From Areca catechu (Eukaryota; Streptophyta; Magnoliopsida; Arecales; Arecaceae), in assembly GCA_021397845.1 (NCBI GenBank), contig CM038047.1, forward strand, positions 132,058,112-132,122,111: a DNA stretch of 64,000 bases, given 5' to 3'. Below the pieces are notes generated by a model. The model did no database searches, was not told where the DNA came from, and was given only the letters and a program-made list of their open reading frames with translations. Position 1 is the first letter of the stretch. Every line of letters begins with the position of its first letter. The position numbers were made by a program, and so were the translations under genes. Below are positions 43,975 through 55,847 of the stretch, one piece after another.

Positions 43975-45737
43975 ATGAGCACTAGATCAGGGGTTTCATA
44001 TCACCCACCTCCTTCACAAATGTCTAAACCCATGGAAAATTTGCAAGCCCAAATAAAAGCACTCACTGAGCAACTAACCCAATCCATGGCCCAATTAACT
44101 CAGTCTAGTACCCAAACCAACAACAGAATTGACCATCTTGCCAATAGGTTTGACCAGTTAGAAGGCCATGTAGGGACCATACAAAGAACCCATGGGTCAT
44201 AGTCTGAGCCAGATCCCGAGTCCCCTCAACCTAGGAGGACCCCAAACCTTGATCTATACCATGAGGTTGAACCTAGGAGAGCCCCTTATTCTGACCAGTA
44301 CTACAATTCTCAACCTAGGAGGACCCCAAACCCTGATCCATACCGACAGGTTGAACCTAGGAGAGCCCCTCAGCCTGACCCATACTATAATACTGAACCT
44401 AGAAGAACCCCTTACCATGACCCTTATTATGATACCTAACCCAGGAAAACCCAATACTCTGACCCATATAGGGAGTCCAATCCTAGGAGAACCCAATACT
44501 CTGACCCATATAGGGAGTCCAATCTTAGGAGAACCCAATACTCTGACCCATATAGAGAGCCCAACCCTAGGAGAACCCAATATTCTGACCCATATAGGGA
44601 GTCCAACCCTAAGAGAACCCAATATCCTGACCCATATAGGGAGCCCAACCTTAGGAGGATCCCATACCATGATCCATCCTTAGAACCTGACCATAGAGCT
44701 GACCCAAAATCCTATGACCCCAGATCCTATAATCCCATGACCCATAGATCTGCACCCTTGTCTTATGAGCCCAGAGAACCCATAACCCCTAAGTATCAAT
44801 CTAGTACTAGTCAGGTTTCCCTTAGTCAACTTGAACCCCATAGTATTAGTACTCCTAAATATGAACCCAGTAGTGAGCCACTACCCCTTAGGCAACCTGA
44901 ACCTACTAGGACTAGTGTCCATAATTAGAAACTAGGACCTAGCCAATTTTCCCCTAGCCGACTTTCTCCAACCATTCCTGAGATTGACAAGGCTTACATT
45001 AATGCGGAAGTGTATGAAGCTAATGCAAACTTAGTGGATGAGTATAAGGGAGAAGAGGAGACACCTTTAGATGACCTAGAATTAGCTGACCCAATAGATA
45101 CCCTGGTAGAAGCCAACCTAGAGGTGGTTGACCTTGACCACATCCAACCTAAAGCTATATTGGAAGAACAAATAAAGGAAGAGAACCTAGGTACTGCTAC
45201 TAGAGCCTTACCTGAGGAAACCATAGAGGAGAGCCAAATTATAGAGTCTAGTCCTAAAATACAAGAACCTGATGAATTATTAAGGACTTGATCTCTTTGA
45301 ATCAGTACCCTCAAGATGAGCCTCCTCCTATAGTTCCTATTAAGGACCTCTTCCCTAAGATTAGTAACCCATCCTTCCATTATGCAAACCCCATAGCTAT
45401 ACCGCAACCTCGTAAGGTTAGCCTCATTAGTCTAGGATTAGTCCCTAACATGCCTTCTTATATTGAACTTTATCCAACTAACTTTGAACCTTTTTCTCTA
45501 CCCTACCAAACTAATTCTGAACCCACTTCCTATTTTCTGCCCTTGCCTAACACCTCCAGCATTTCTAGGATTATTATATTGCATTTAACTGAAATTAGCA
45601 TACTGCATGCATTCATCACACATGTTAGGTTTGCATCTTACTTCTGGCATACTCTTTGGAATTTGCTAGGAGTTCACTGTAAATTTTCATGTGCATGTCA
45701 AGCTAGGATCAAACCTAAAGAACCTATAATCTATTAG
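43975..45737 (+). pseudogene. D: ORF1, Gag-like, repeat-rich and acidic
   Basis: It starts MSTRSGVSYHPPPSQ at 43975. Compared with A it has stops at about 44200, 44438 and 44926, and a frameshift near 45285. The order is N-terminal motif, coiled-coil-like Gln-rich part, Arg/Tyr/Pro repeats (42-bp units, 44452-44650), and SYEPREPITPKYQSSTSQ-type sequence. It ends with an acidic region with DEYKGEEE and a last block ending YFWHTLWNLLGVHCKFS near 45690. In this copy the frame after CAA 45404 stays open where A has a stop, so the full ORF1 length can be inferred as roughly 590 codons. Confidence 0.78.
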
Positions 45738-46424
45738 GTTTAGATCCAAAGAGTTCAATAAAATTTCCTTCGATAGGAATGCATAGTCAAGTCTTTAGGT
45801 GTCAGTATGTGTCCTTTGCATCATCTTGTTAGAAGTCTGCATGTGCCCAGCATGTTCACCACCTGCACTAATTTTAAAATAACTGGCTAATTCCCGAAGA
45901 TGGATTAAAGAATTTGATGTAGTGGATTCTATCTTGGTTAGGCTTAGGCCTAAAAGAAGCTTCATGCTCATAGAGCCGGACCTTTTAAAGTGATAGAGAA
46001 GGTTGGATCAAATGCCTAGGTGTTAGAATTGCCTTCGAATTTGGGCATTAGTTCTACCTTCAATATTACAGACCTGGTTGAGTATAGGGAACCGGCAGCG
46101 ATACCTAGTGAGGCCTTTGGACCTACTCCTTTTCATTGTGAGTGACCCTAACCTAGAGTGTCCACAAACAAATTTGGCCTGAGAGAGGAGAACGGATCGA
46201 GCGTATCCTGGACGATCAAGCCATCACGACCCAGGGCCATGACTATCAACGCTTCCTGGTCCGATGGCAAGGCCGGCCAGAGTCGGACGATTCATGGATT
46301 TCTCGAGAGGAATTGCAACGCCTCAACCCAGACCTTCTTGAGAGATATGTGAGCCAGTCTGACCTTCACTCGACAGGGTCAAGTTCCTCCCACCCCGGGA
46401 GAATTAGTGGGGACACCTGAGGCA
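45738..46424 (+). pseudogene. D: integrase C-terminal domain and chromodomain
   Basis: After about 100 bp of non-coding sequence, an integrase C-terminal part (WIKEFDVVDSILVRLRPKR, 45900-45960) and NITDLVEYREPAAIP (46060-46100) are visible in shifted frames. The chromodomain (RILDDQAITT, QRFLVRWQGRPESDDSWISR, 46200-46310) is well preserved and reads through into the 3' LTR. It matches H residues about 810-985. The catalytic core is absent. Confidence 0.8.
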
Positions 46425-47855
46425 CCATAATAAGTCAAAGGCTCTTCAACCCTTTGTAAATTGATCAATAATTTATGAGTCCATCTGTAATAAGGGATTA
46501 GCTCATCTGAGTCCATTTTAGTTGTTATTTGAGTTTTTTGAGTTGTTATTTCAGTTCTGTACTAGTCAGCTCATGTTGAGCTTGTTCAGTCCAATGATGG
46601 TCAGCTCATGTTGAGCTAATTTTATTTTTTCTGAGTCCTATCCAAGCATACTGAAGACTCAAGACCACATTATACAAGTAAAGACCAAGTCCAACCAGAT
46701 TGAAGACATGGAAGTTTAGCCCAAGTCCAACCCAGCTTGAAGATTTGAAGACCCGAGGAGGAAAATCAGAAACCCTGATTCCTTGCAGATGCCCTTCAGA
46801 TGCCCAGATTTCCTTCCAGATGCCAAAATATATTCATAGACTAAGGCATCCATGATTTTAGAGGTCCATCTACATCCTAGCCCAAAGAAATCAAGCCCAG
46901 GCACCAAGCCCAAGCCCCTAAGAAGCAAGATACCAGGGAATATTCCTTCTACCTGGCTACCAGGCCACCCCAGCTTCCAGAGGCCCAAACCCATGCACCC
47001 GGGCCCTTTTGGGCCAGCCCCTTGCTGCTCTTAGAAGCCCAACACGCCCCCCTAGGTGTCCTTGGAGTGTTGGCCAACTCAAGAGAAATTTTAGGGATTT
47101 TTTCTACCTAATGTTTCCTTATTTTCTAGCTAGGGTTTGAGAGGGAAAAAAATTTTAATGTAAAGACTAATGTGCCCTTACTTGGAGCCCAAGGTTAAGG
47201 GTCTATTTAAGGGACCCTAGCCTCTTGTATGAAGGGAAAATTTTGATGAATAAAAACTTGAGTTCTTCTATTGAGTTGTGTGATACCCTGCTGTGTGCAT
47301 AAAGTGGTTTGTGAGATTTTCTTCCCAGTGCTACAATCTTCTTCCTGCTGCCAACAAGCATCTCAGATCCCTGGATGCCCACTCCAAAAGAAGCCTTCCC
47401 TTGCTGTTTTTCCTTTGTTTTCTTGTTTCTTTGTGAGTTTTCTAACCCCTGACAGGTCGTTTACAGGTCCCTGAGTTCCTACGAATCCAACGACTCCAGC
47501 CAAGCCTCAATCGGACCACCGAGCAGAAAGCCGGGTATCCGAGGGTCATTGGCTCAGTTTTCCAGGCCGCATCCATCGAGGAACGAGAGACCCCTTCCCT
47601 GCGATCTTCACAGACATTGTCAGGTACACCCCTCTACCTCCAGTAGTTTTATTGTAGGAGAACTTGCTCTAACCGAGGCTTCTCAGCCCGGTAATCCTTC
47701 TTTGCTACTTTTCTAGGTCCTAATCTGCATGCTGATCTTCAAAAATTCATACAAAATTCCCTTCAAATAATTTTGATCTGAAATTCGGGAATTAATCACC
47801 TAACTCAACATGTAAAACATACAAAAAAAATTGCATGCATATTAGTCCCCCATCA
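46405..47855 (+). repeat. 3' LTR of element D
   Basis: It is 1451 bp and begins TAGTGGGGACACC (TG changed to TA). It contains AATAAA near 47249 and the antisense 92-codon ORF at 46716-46994. It ends at the GCTCG duplication. Confidence 0.92.
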
Positions 47856-48125
47856 GCTCGATCTTGGGTTGGCATCTCGGAGCTGGTCTCGGAGACATTG
47901 ATGATTGAGAGCAGCTTGGCTCGAAGATCCCTTGGCATCTCGGAGCTGGGCTCAAGATGCTTGAGATTGAGAGAAGCTTGGCTCAAAGATCCCTTGGCAT
48001 TTCAGAGCTAGGCTCGAAGACGCTTGAGATTGAGAGCAGCTTGGCTCGAAGATCTTCTGGCCAGAGGTTTGAGCTCCGATCTTGGGTTGGCATCTCGAAG
48101 CTAGGCTCGGAGACCTTGATGATTC
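47856..48125 (-). repeat. C: minisatellite, part beyond D
   Basis: It continues the 63/94-bp array with the same marker (GATTGAGAG at about 47902, 47964, 48027). Confidence 0.85.
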
Positions 48126-48189
48126 TTTCCTGCAAGACATATAGATACTCGTGCAAGGAAAAAGCTATTATCATTATTATTGATAGAAA

Positions 48190-48530
48190 ACCTTACATCA
48201 TTGATGGTGTCTTCATAGACTGCAGGCATTCCATGTTCGAGGGAGCCTGACATCGTCGAGATCTTTGAGGTAATAGGCCCCTTGTGAGGGGTCTTTGGCC
48301 ACCTTGTGGGGACCTTCCTAGCTCGATGAGGGCTTGTCGCACTCCCGGGTTTGAGATGCCTCTGCCCAGCATGGCACCAAGTCTTTGGGTTTGAAGGCTT
48401 CTAGCCTGACCCGGGCGTTGCAGTACCGGGCTGCTCGCTGTCGGTGGGCTTTGTTGAGGTCAGTGTAGTCCACACAGATCCTCGCTATCTCTTAGTGGAG
48501 ATAATGGCATTGAGCAAGTTGAGCCCGAGC
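48190..48530 (-). pseudogene. C: RT stub fused to integrase C-terminus
   Basis: On the minus strand, CVDYTDLNKAHRQ (an RT motif, 48440-48490) runs directly into sequence like the end of Tat integrase: YCNARVR, EAFKPKDLV, WEGPHKV-type and LPRTWNA (48230-48430). Some 1,000 residues that normally lie between, including the catalytic RT, both RNase H domains and the integrase core, are missing. Neither part can be active. Confidence 0.78.
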
Positions 48531-48850
48531 TAACCCAGGATTTTGTTGTATGCGAAAAGGAGCCTATCAACCATAACGGTGCTCTGCTGGTGGTGATCTT
48601 GAGTGATCTCTCCCTTCACCCTTACGGAATCACCTATGAAGCCAGCAAAGGTGGTATGCATAGGTTCGAGTTGATCGGGAGAAGGGTTCGTCTTGGAGAA
48701 GGCATCATAAGAAAGTATGTCTACGGAGCTTCCACTATTAGTCATGATGCATTTTTACAGGATGCTTCGTAATCGTCATCTTGACGACCACGATAGCATT
48801 ATTTACATTTTTTTCCTGCTTCCTCCTTCCCTCATGAAGGGGAGTACATT
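48531..48850 (-). pseudogene. C: aspartic protease
   Basis: The 71-codon frame contains TNSGSSVDILSYDAF (normally D-S-G-S-S; the Asp is changed to Asn), FAGFIGDSVRVKGEI and AYNKILG. It is typical of Tat protease but has lost the catalytic residue. Confidence 0.78.
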
Positions 48851-50500
48851 CTCAGGATCCCCTGCCCCCCGGGCTTTTGGGTGTACGCGCAGCTTCCCAG
48901 GAAATCATGCCCACCGGCTTCTCGGTAGGACGATTATCGATGGCTGAAGTTGGTTGAAGAGCGACGAGCGCCTGAGATTCCACCCGTGGTCTGCTCCCCA
49001 CAAACCTTTTGAGGTAGCCCTTCTTGATGAGTTCTTCAATTTCCCACTTGAGGTTGTGGCATTCCTCGGTGTTGTGGCCATGGTCATGGTGAAAGTGATA
49101 GTACTTCATTTTATCACGGCCAGTGGAGGACTTCATCGGAAGTAGGCACCTCAAGTAGTCCTCACCTTTGATCTCCATGAAGATTTTTGTCCTCTGGGCA
49201 AGGAGAGGGGTGTAATTCTTCTCAGAAATGAGAGCCCCTCTCAGTCTTGGCCGGTCCCTCTGGGAGTTCGGGACTTGGGGTTTTGGCTTCCGGGTCCCGA
49301 GCATCTCGATGGGGGTTGGCCTCTTCAGTGGCTTCCCGTCGGGCTCCCGCCTTGTATGATCCACCTCCTCGGTGCGGATATACTTTTGGGCTCGGAGATG
49401 GAGCTCGGAGTAAGTCTTGGGTGGCTTCTTGTCGAGCGAGTAGGTCAGGCGGGAAGTCCTGAGCCCTTGCTTCAGCGCCAGCATGGCAACTGGCTCATCA
49501 AGGTTATAAATCTCCAATGCGGCAGCCTTGAAGCAGGCCACGTAGTCTCGCAAGGGCTTGCGATCCTGTTACCGGATGGAGAAGAGGCTATCTGCCTGTC
49601 ATGGCAACTTCCTGCAGGCATCGAAGTGGGCCACAAACTTCTTCCCTAACTAGGCGAAAGAGTTGATGCTCTCCAGCTCCAAGCATGTGAACCACGCCCG
49701 GGCTGCTTTCCGGAGAGTGGCAGGAAAGGCGATGTAGAGAAGAGCGTCGGTGGCCCCCTAGACCCTCATGAGGGTCTGGTAGCTTTCTAGATGGTCCAGG
49801 GGGTCGGTGGTCCCATCGTAAGGATCCACTTGCGCCATCCATAATCGATGTGGGATCAGCTTCGCTTGGATTTCTTTGGAGAATCGGGGACGGGTGTCGT
49901 AGCCTGCTGGCTCGCTAGCTGAGCCTTGCATGTTGGCAAATAGGTGGGAGAACTCTGCTAGCTTGCGCTTATGTTCCTCCATGCGCTTCTCCATTGTGCG
50001 CCTGATGGCTTCGTCAGTAGACCTCTCCACCGAAGGAGACGAAGAAGGTGACGTGGGTGCCTAGCACCCGTGGTGGGGGATCTTGCTTTTCCTACCTCGG
50101 TGGGGCCTTGATACTGCCCGCCCGAGGTTTGGTGAGTGGCTCTCCCTGTTAGGAGACCCGGCTCGTTGCCTTTTCGTGGGAGTCTGATGACTATCCCGAT
50201 TGTCAGTGATGGCCCGCAGCTGCGAAGGCCTTCCTTAGAAGGAATGCAGGCTATCGCAGGGGGCTGCGGCGTGGGCCACTGGAGTCCCTGGCTGCTGGTG
50301 GGTAGCCAAGGACCGATGCTGATACTGAAGCTGGCATACTGTAGTAGTGAGGATCTGCATTTACTGAGTGAGTGCGGCTAGCTGAGACTCCACCGGAGGT
50401 GGTTGAACTGCTGGAGCGGGTGGCCCCGCCTTGAGATTGTGTGGGTTCCCTCGGGAAGGGGAGCCCCCTGCACTGCTGGTGGAGGCCACTCGTGCTCGTG
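48851..50500 (-). pseudogene. C: gag
   Basis: It starts near 50500 with MTRARVASTSSAGGSPSRG. A coiled-coil N-terminus and a capsid-type gag domain follow (PYDGTTDPLDHLESYQTLM near 49770-49830; then DYVACFKAAALEIYNLDEP in the open 233-codon frame 48852-49553). The zinc-finger region reads YYHFHHDHGHNTEECHNLKW, with the first Cys replaced by Tyr. Several stops and a frameshift lie in the N-terminal half. It resembles the gag of I. Confidence 0.82.
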
Positions 50501-50557
50501 TCATCACCATCCATCCATGGAGTGTCAATCTACAAAGAGATGGAGGGCTTGTTCGCT

Positions 50558-50577
50558 CCCTACCTGGCACGCTAATC
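50558..50577 (-). promoter_or_regulatory. C: primer binding site candidate
   Basis: The minus strand reads GATTAGCGTGCCAGGTAGGG immediately after the LTR. It parallels the candidate site of I. Confidence 0.65.
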
Positions 50578-52116
50578 TATTACCGCCAAGATCGCCATGG
50601 CCCATAGCTGTTGCCTGTGCCGGAGTGCACTCCCTTCGCTGCCTGGAGGTCCTCTGGTTCTGGACATGCAAAATAGGGGTTAGTGACCCGGGCTGGGATT
50701 TCCAGTGGGGGCACTTTGACGGTCAAGTCAGTGATGATCCAGGGGAACGGATCCTCCTGGTCGAGCCCCTCTTGATGGACTCCATATGAGGAAGAGTGTG
50801 TTGTGTAAGAGTGGGATGCGAGTGTGTCGGGGAAAGTGTGGCCTGGTTAGAGGGAGTCTTTGTGTGGCCCTTCCGCCCGACCTTACTCGAGGATACTGGT
50901 GGTGCCATGCTCTTCTTCCTGGTGGAGCGTGCAGTTGTGTTCTAGTGTCGTGGCTTGTGCCTTGCCTGTGTTGTGGTTGTTACCTTCGAGTTTTTGTGAA
51001 CTAGGTTACCGTTGGGCGTTCGTCTTGGGATCTCCACCAGGCTATCAGGCGCGTGCAGCGATATCCTGAGGAGCCTTTCCTGATTCGTGATAAGGGAAGC
51101 TGTCATGTGCTCTGACATTCTCCTTGGTCGCCTCATTCCGAGAAACCTGGCAATACATTGATCGGTGGGCCGCCACCCATGGGATTCGAATCATTTGGTT
51201 GGCTTCCTCTCTCGGGTGGTCTAGGTGGTTGGTGAGGAGCATGGCACCTCGATCAGTATGTTTCTTTCCTTTCTAGTGTAACCGATGACTATAGGCAGTC
51301 AGTACGGTATGGCAGGTGCTCCAGTGTAGTCCTCGATCGGCTCGCTGATGTCCTGGGATGGTGGTGCCAATGTCCGAGTTGGGGCTGAACTAGAATGGTA
51401 GGGCTCGCTCTAACCTAGATGCACCGAGCTTGCAGGGTCATCTCGGTGGAGGAGGGCAGAGTGCAGGCCCAATCCAGAGGGCTCACGCTCGGAGAGGCTC
51501 CATGTGGTGGAGGAGGGCTGAGCTCGACTCCGACCATAGGGCTTGATCTCCAAGGGTCTCGCTCTGGAGGGCAGAGTGCGGGCCCGGTCCAATGGGGTCA
51601 TGCTCGTAGTGGCTCCACATGGCGGAGGAGGGTTGAGCTCAACTTCGACCACAGGGCTCGATCTCTGAGGGTCTCGCTCTGTAGGGCATAGTGCGGGCTC
51701 GGTCCAGAGGGCTCATGCTCGGAGAGGCTCCACGTGGCAGAGGAGGGCTGAGCTCTACTCTGACCATAGGGCTCGATCTCCGAGGGTCTCGCTCTGGAGG
51801 GTAGAGTGTGGGCCCGGTCCAGAGGGCTCGCACTTGGAGAGGCTCCATGTGGAGGAGGAGGGTTGAGCTCGACTCTGACCACAGGGCTCGATCTCCGAGG
51901 GTCTCGCTCTGGAGGGCAAAGTATGGCTCCGGCCTAGGCATCTCGAGCTCACGGGACCGACGTGGCAGAGGATGGAGCTCGACTCATTATCTTGACAGAG
52001 CTCAGCTCGACTCGATAGAGGAGTCCGAGCAGGAGAATTGACATAGCATCCTACATGGCAGCTTCCATTGACGTGGAGCTTGTCAGTTTCCCCATGTCAC
52101 CGATCTCGCCACATCA
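50578..52116 (-). repeat. 5' LTR of element C with 115-bp repeats
   Basis: It is 1539 bp, equal to the other LTR. Four 115-bp units are marked at 51491, 51606, 51721 and 51836. The plus-strand start is TATTACC where the other copy has TGTTACC. Confidence 0.92.
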
Positions 52117-53160
52117 TATCTCAAATAGAATCTAAAACTATTGAAGAAGCTGAAAATGATTGTAATTGGATTAATGCTATACAAGACGAACTTAATCAAT
52201 TTAAAAGAAATAATGTTTGGACTTTAGTAGATAGACCTTCAAATGCTTCAATTATTGGCACAAAATGGGCTTTTAGAAATAAACTTGATGAAAATGGATT
52301 TGTTACAAGAAATAAAGCTAGACTAGTTACCAAAGGATACAATCAGGAGGAAGGGATTGATTTTATTGAATCCTTTACTCCTGTGGCTAGACTTGAGGCA
52401 ATTTGGCTATTGATGGATTTTGCTTGTTTTATGGATTTTAAATTGTTTCAAATGGATGTCAAAAGTATCTTTTTGAATGGTTTTATCGAAGAAGAAGTTT
52501 ATGTTGAACAACCTCCCGGTTTTGAAAATCATGAATTTGCAAACCATATTTTTAAACTTTATAAAGCTTTGTATGGTTTGAAACAAGCTCCAAGAACTTG
52601 GTATGATCATTTAAGTTCTTTCTTGCTCAAAAAAGATTTTACTTGAGGTAATGTAGATACTACTTTGTTTTTGAAAAAGAAGAATGATGATCTCTTAGTA
52701 GTACAAGAGTATGTGGATGACATTATATTCGGTGCTACTAATGAATCTCTTTGTCAATGTTTGCAAAGTTAATGCAGGATGAGTTCAAGATGAGCACGAT
52801 GGGAGAACTTAACTTTTTCCTCAGACTCCAGATAAAGCAAACCAAAGAGGGGATCTTCATCAACCATGCTAAGTACACAAAGGAAATACTAAAGAAGTTT
52901 GGGATGGAGAACACTAAGCCTATAGGTACACTAATGAGCTCCTCTTGTAAACTTGACAATGACGAATCAGGTAAATCTGTTGACCAAAAGCTTTATAGAG
53001 GAATGATAGACTCATTACTATATCTAACTGCTAGTAGGCCAGATATTATGTTCAGTGTTTGTATGTGTGCAAGATACAGTCTGCCCCTAAAGAGTCTCAT
53101 CTTTTGGCTGTTAAACACATACTTAGATATCTCTCTGGCATAATTGATATTGGTCTTTGG
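52117..53160 (+). pseudogene. E: reverse transcriptase (after C)
   Basis: The copia RT continues from the integrase side of C: WINAIQDELNQFKRNNVWTL, GTKWAFRNKLDENG, KARLVTKGYNQEEGIDF, FTPVARLEAIW, FQMDVKSIFLNG, ALYGLKQAPRTWY. A stop at about 52645 follows KKDFT. The catalytic YVDDIIFG is at about 52711-52735 in a following frame. The 192-codon first part is otherwise open. Confidence 0.88.
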
Positions 53161-53610
53161 TACTCTAGAGATTCTTCATTTGAATTGATTTCTTATTCTG
53201 ATGCTGACTTTGCTGGGTGTAAACTTGATCATAAAAGTACTAGTGGAACCTGTCAGTTTCTTTGACTTAATTTGATCTCATGGAGTAGCAAGAAAGTAGA
53301 ATTCGGTTGCTCTATCTACAGTGGAAGCCGAATATATAGCAGCTAGAAGCTGTTGTACTCAAATCCTATGGATCAAACAACAACTAGAATATTTTTGCAT
53401 TAAACTAATTAAGACACCCATAAGATGTGACAATACTAGTGCAATCAATCTAACTAAGAATCCTATGCAACATTCAAGAAGTAAACACATTGAAATAAGA
53501 CATCATTTCATAAGAGATCATGTACAAAACCCTAATGTAATCCTTGAATTTGTGTGTACTAATGATCAACTAGCTGATGTGTTTACCAAACCCTCGAGTG
53601 AAGAGTGATT
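53161..53610 (+). pseudogene. E: RNase H
   Basis: The copia RNase H motifs are present in neighbouring frames: YSDADFAGCKLDHKSTSGTC, VEAEYIAARSCCTQILWIKQ, RCDNTSAINLTKNPMQHSRS and LADVFTKPSSEE. The frame is shifted near 53265-53320. The end of the pol polyprotein is at about 53607. Confidence 0.87.
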
Positions 53611-54738
53611 TTGTATGATTATAGAGAGTTAGGTATCATTGATCCATTCTCTTAGAACTCTCTCAATTTCCACCTTACCTAATTTGTTTTTGCTCAAAAT
53701 CATTTTTATTGAGTCCCAAAACCTTTTAGATCATTCCTTGATTTTTTAAAAATTTTTCTGATTTTTTCTTGGAAATTTCTTGGCCAAGTGTAGACCCTTG
53801 GATTTTGTGAAATGTCGATACCTGACCAAGTGTCGATACTTGAGAAATTTGAAGTGTCGATACTCGCAGAAATTTCAGATTTTTTAGGGCATAACCAAAC
53901 CTTTTTGTGTTTTATTTTCCCCCTTTTTTCAAGTGCCGTAGTGGTCCCTTTCTCTCCTCTAACCTCTAAAACAATCATTTTCCCCTGTTACCCCATCAAA
54001 TCAAGGTATTTCTCTCCCTCCTCTCTCATATTCAAACCGTAAACCCTTGATTTCCTCAATTTCATCCATTTTATCTCATTTAAATCCAGTTTTTTCATGA
54101 TTTTGGATTGTTTTTGGCTTTCCAATCAGTGGGAAATCTCTTTATCCGTGTTTTACTTGGATTTTTTCTCATTTTTGGACCAGTTCCCCACCATGAATGT
54201 CTGTTTTCACCCTTTCACTATTGCATTGAATGCTTTTGGCTGAAAACCCCATTTTTTCTTGGATTTGAGTTAGGGTTTCTTGTTTTTCTTTCATTTAGAT
54301 AATTTACGTGTTTGATTTTACAACCTATGCTTTATTTTGCACCTTATTTTATTTTGATTCTACTATTGGATTGAATTTTTTTGGTCAAACCAACCATTTG
54401 ATATTTTTTCCCTACCTAAATCGATTTTCTACCAATTAAAATTCAGCATTGTTCAATTTCAATGTTACAACTATTTTCTTAAACTTTTTATCCTCCGATT
54501 TCATGCTTTGCGGTTAATCCCAAACCTAAAGTCTATTTGATTTCATTCCTGTTTTAAAAAATACCCTAGTTTTTTTTTAAAAAAAACTAGTATCTTTTTA
54601 AAGCAAACCTAAACCTGTTTTCCCTCTCTTTCAGTCTCATCCTTGGCTAAACCACTGTTCTTGACTTGTTTAGATCGATTCCTATTCATTATGTTTACCC
54701 TTTTTCTTCCTTCACTTTCTTTTCTCAGCCTAATAGAC
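53611..54738 (+). other. E: region between pol and downstream ORF
   Basis: T-rich, apparently non-coding. Near 53793-53875 are AAGTGTAGACCCTTGG, AAATGTCGATACCTG, AAGTGTCGATACTTG and AAGTGTCGATACTCG, which are relatives of the LTR palindrome. It ends with pyrimidine-rich sequence and CAG (about 54726) just before the ATG at 54739, so it may act as an intron for the downstream ORF. Confidence 0.55.
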
Positions 54739-55847
54739 ATGGGTCCTAGGAAGATATTGGCAGTGAAGAAGAAGGTTGGATAGAGTCCAACAGAGAGGAG
54801 ATCAAAGGCCAGGCTTGATAGTGTACAGACCGGTAGTTCAGCTGCCCCTGTTTCACCCCCTGTAGAGAGGATGGCAGGGAAGGCAGTGGCGGCCGGTAGA
54901 TGGATAAATCTTGAGTTCTTCAACTGACAGCATTTTCAGATCAGATAGACTGTTTCAGATGCTGGGTTAGTACCCTTCTATACCATGCAAAAGAGGTAAT
55001 ATCCTCATTTAGTGCAGGAGTTTTATGGAGGACTAGATTGTCGTTGTCTACTATGGAGCACTATAGTCAGAGGTGTGCAGATTCCATTGTCTGAGGAGGT
55101 TCTGAGTCGGGTATGGGAGATCCCACATAAAGGGATTTGTATCTTTTCTATTGAGAATCGTGAAGAGGCCTTTCGGTTCATCCTAGAGAGAGAGGACGTT
55201 CATAGAGTAACAGTGGTCATCGCAAACCAGCTATCAGTCGGGATGCGCCTACTCCATCACATCATAGCATGGATTCTACTCTCGAAGACTGGCAGGTTTG
55301 ATTTTATTATGGAGCGGGAGTTTATGCTCATGGTGAGCTTGACCCAGAGGACTCAGATAGATCTTCCATCACTTATGTTGGCTCAGATGCGAGACACAGC
55401 GACATAGAGGAGACAATGCTTGCCATACGTGATGGCACTCACTCATCTTTTTCGAGCTTATTGAGTTCCTTTGGAGGGGGAGACCTCTAAGGAGATACTT
55501 CACATGGAAGTCTATGAGGAGAGATCCTTGCACCATATGGGTTATAGACTGGTTGCTGGATGTTTGATTCATAGAGAGTCTGGTCAGGAGCCAGACAAGG
55601 AGGATGAGCTGAGAGAGGTCGTGGCCGGGCCATCAGGGCCAGTTGGTACAGATCCCCATGTTGGACCTGCATCAAAGACAGAGCTGGTGACTCCTGCAGC
55701 TACCCTTTCGGCTCCTCCTCCGCCTAATACAGATGTATCTTTTGAGGAGCACGCCAGGCAACAGTTCTCTGAGATGAGGAGTGAGATAGTTGGTCTGGGT
55801 GTCAGGATGACTTAGTTGCTGATCGAGATTGAGGGCCTTAGTGAAGG
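54739..55847 (+). pseudogene. E: extra ORF downstream of pol (SIRE 'env-like' position)
   Basis: Starting MGPRKILAVKKK at 54739, the frame has stops (about 54781, 54925, 54996) and then a 131-codon open part (55012-55407). That part has VQEFYGGLDCRCLLWSTIVR, LSVGMRLLHHIIAWILLSKTG and LPSLMLAQMRDTA. This is like the 'putative plant transposon protein' domain found in extra ORFs of this copia group. A Pro/Ala-rich part and a possible coiled coil (55690-55840) end it. I see no signal peptide or clear membrane segment, so the name env-like is positional only. Confidence 0.65.

Larger units (their letters stand above)
41635..47855 (+). mobile_element. Element D: second copy of the A family, 6.2 kb
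   Basis: LTRs lie at 41635-43089 and 46405-47855, with a perfect GCTCG duplication at 41630-41634 and 47856-47860 and a tRNA-Met primer site at 43091. The interior matches A: leader, ORF1 with 14-residue repeats and acidic tail, then an integrase C-terminus with chromodomain. No RT, protease or RNase H is present. The total length differs from A by only 9 bp. Confidence 0.94.
35523..52116 (-). mobile_element. Element C: Tat-lineage Ty3/gypsy with pol deletion, hosting D
   Basis: LTRs of exactly 1539 bp each lie at 35523-37061 and 50578-52116. The flanking 5-mers are TGTCT (35518-35522) and TATCT (52117-52121), which differ by one transition. On the minus strand the element has gag, protease, a short RT stub fused to the integrase C-terminus, a long minisatellite and an antisense multi-exon gene. 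Element D (6221 bp) is inserted in the minisatellite. Without D it is about 10.4 kb. It is probably non-autonomous. Confidence 0.9.
30805..55847 (+). mobile_element. Element E: SIRE/Maximus-type copia, split by C
   Basis: 5' LTR, primer site, gag, protease and integrase occupy 30805-35522. Element C then interrupts at 35523-52116, and RT, RNase H and an extra ORF follow to about 55847. Order (integrase before RT) and motifs are Ty1/copia. The extra ORF after pol is typical of the SIRE/Maximus group. All frames are damaged. The 3' LTR is not seen; the extra ORF is interrupted by copia LTR G at about 55848. Confidence 0.85.
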
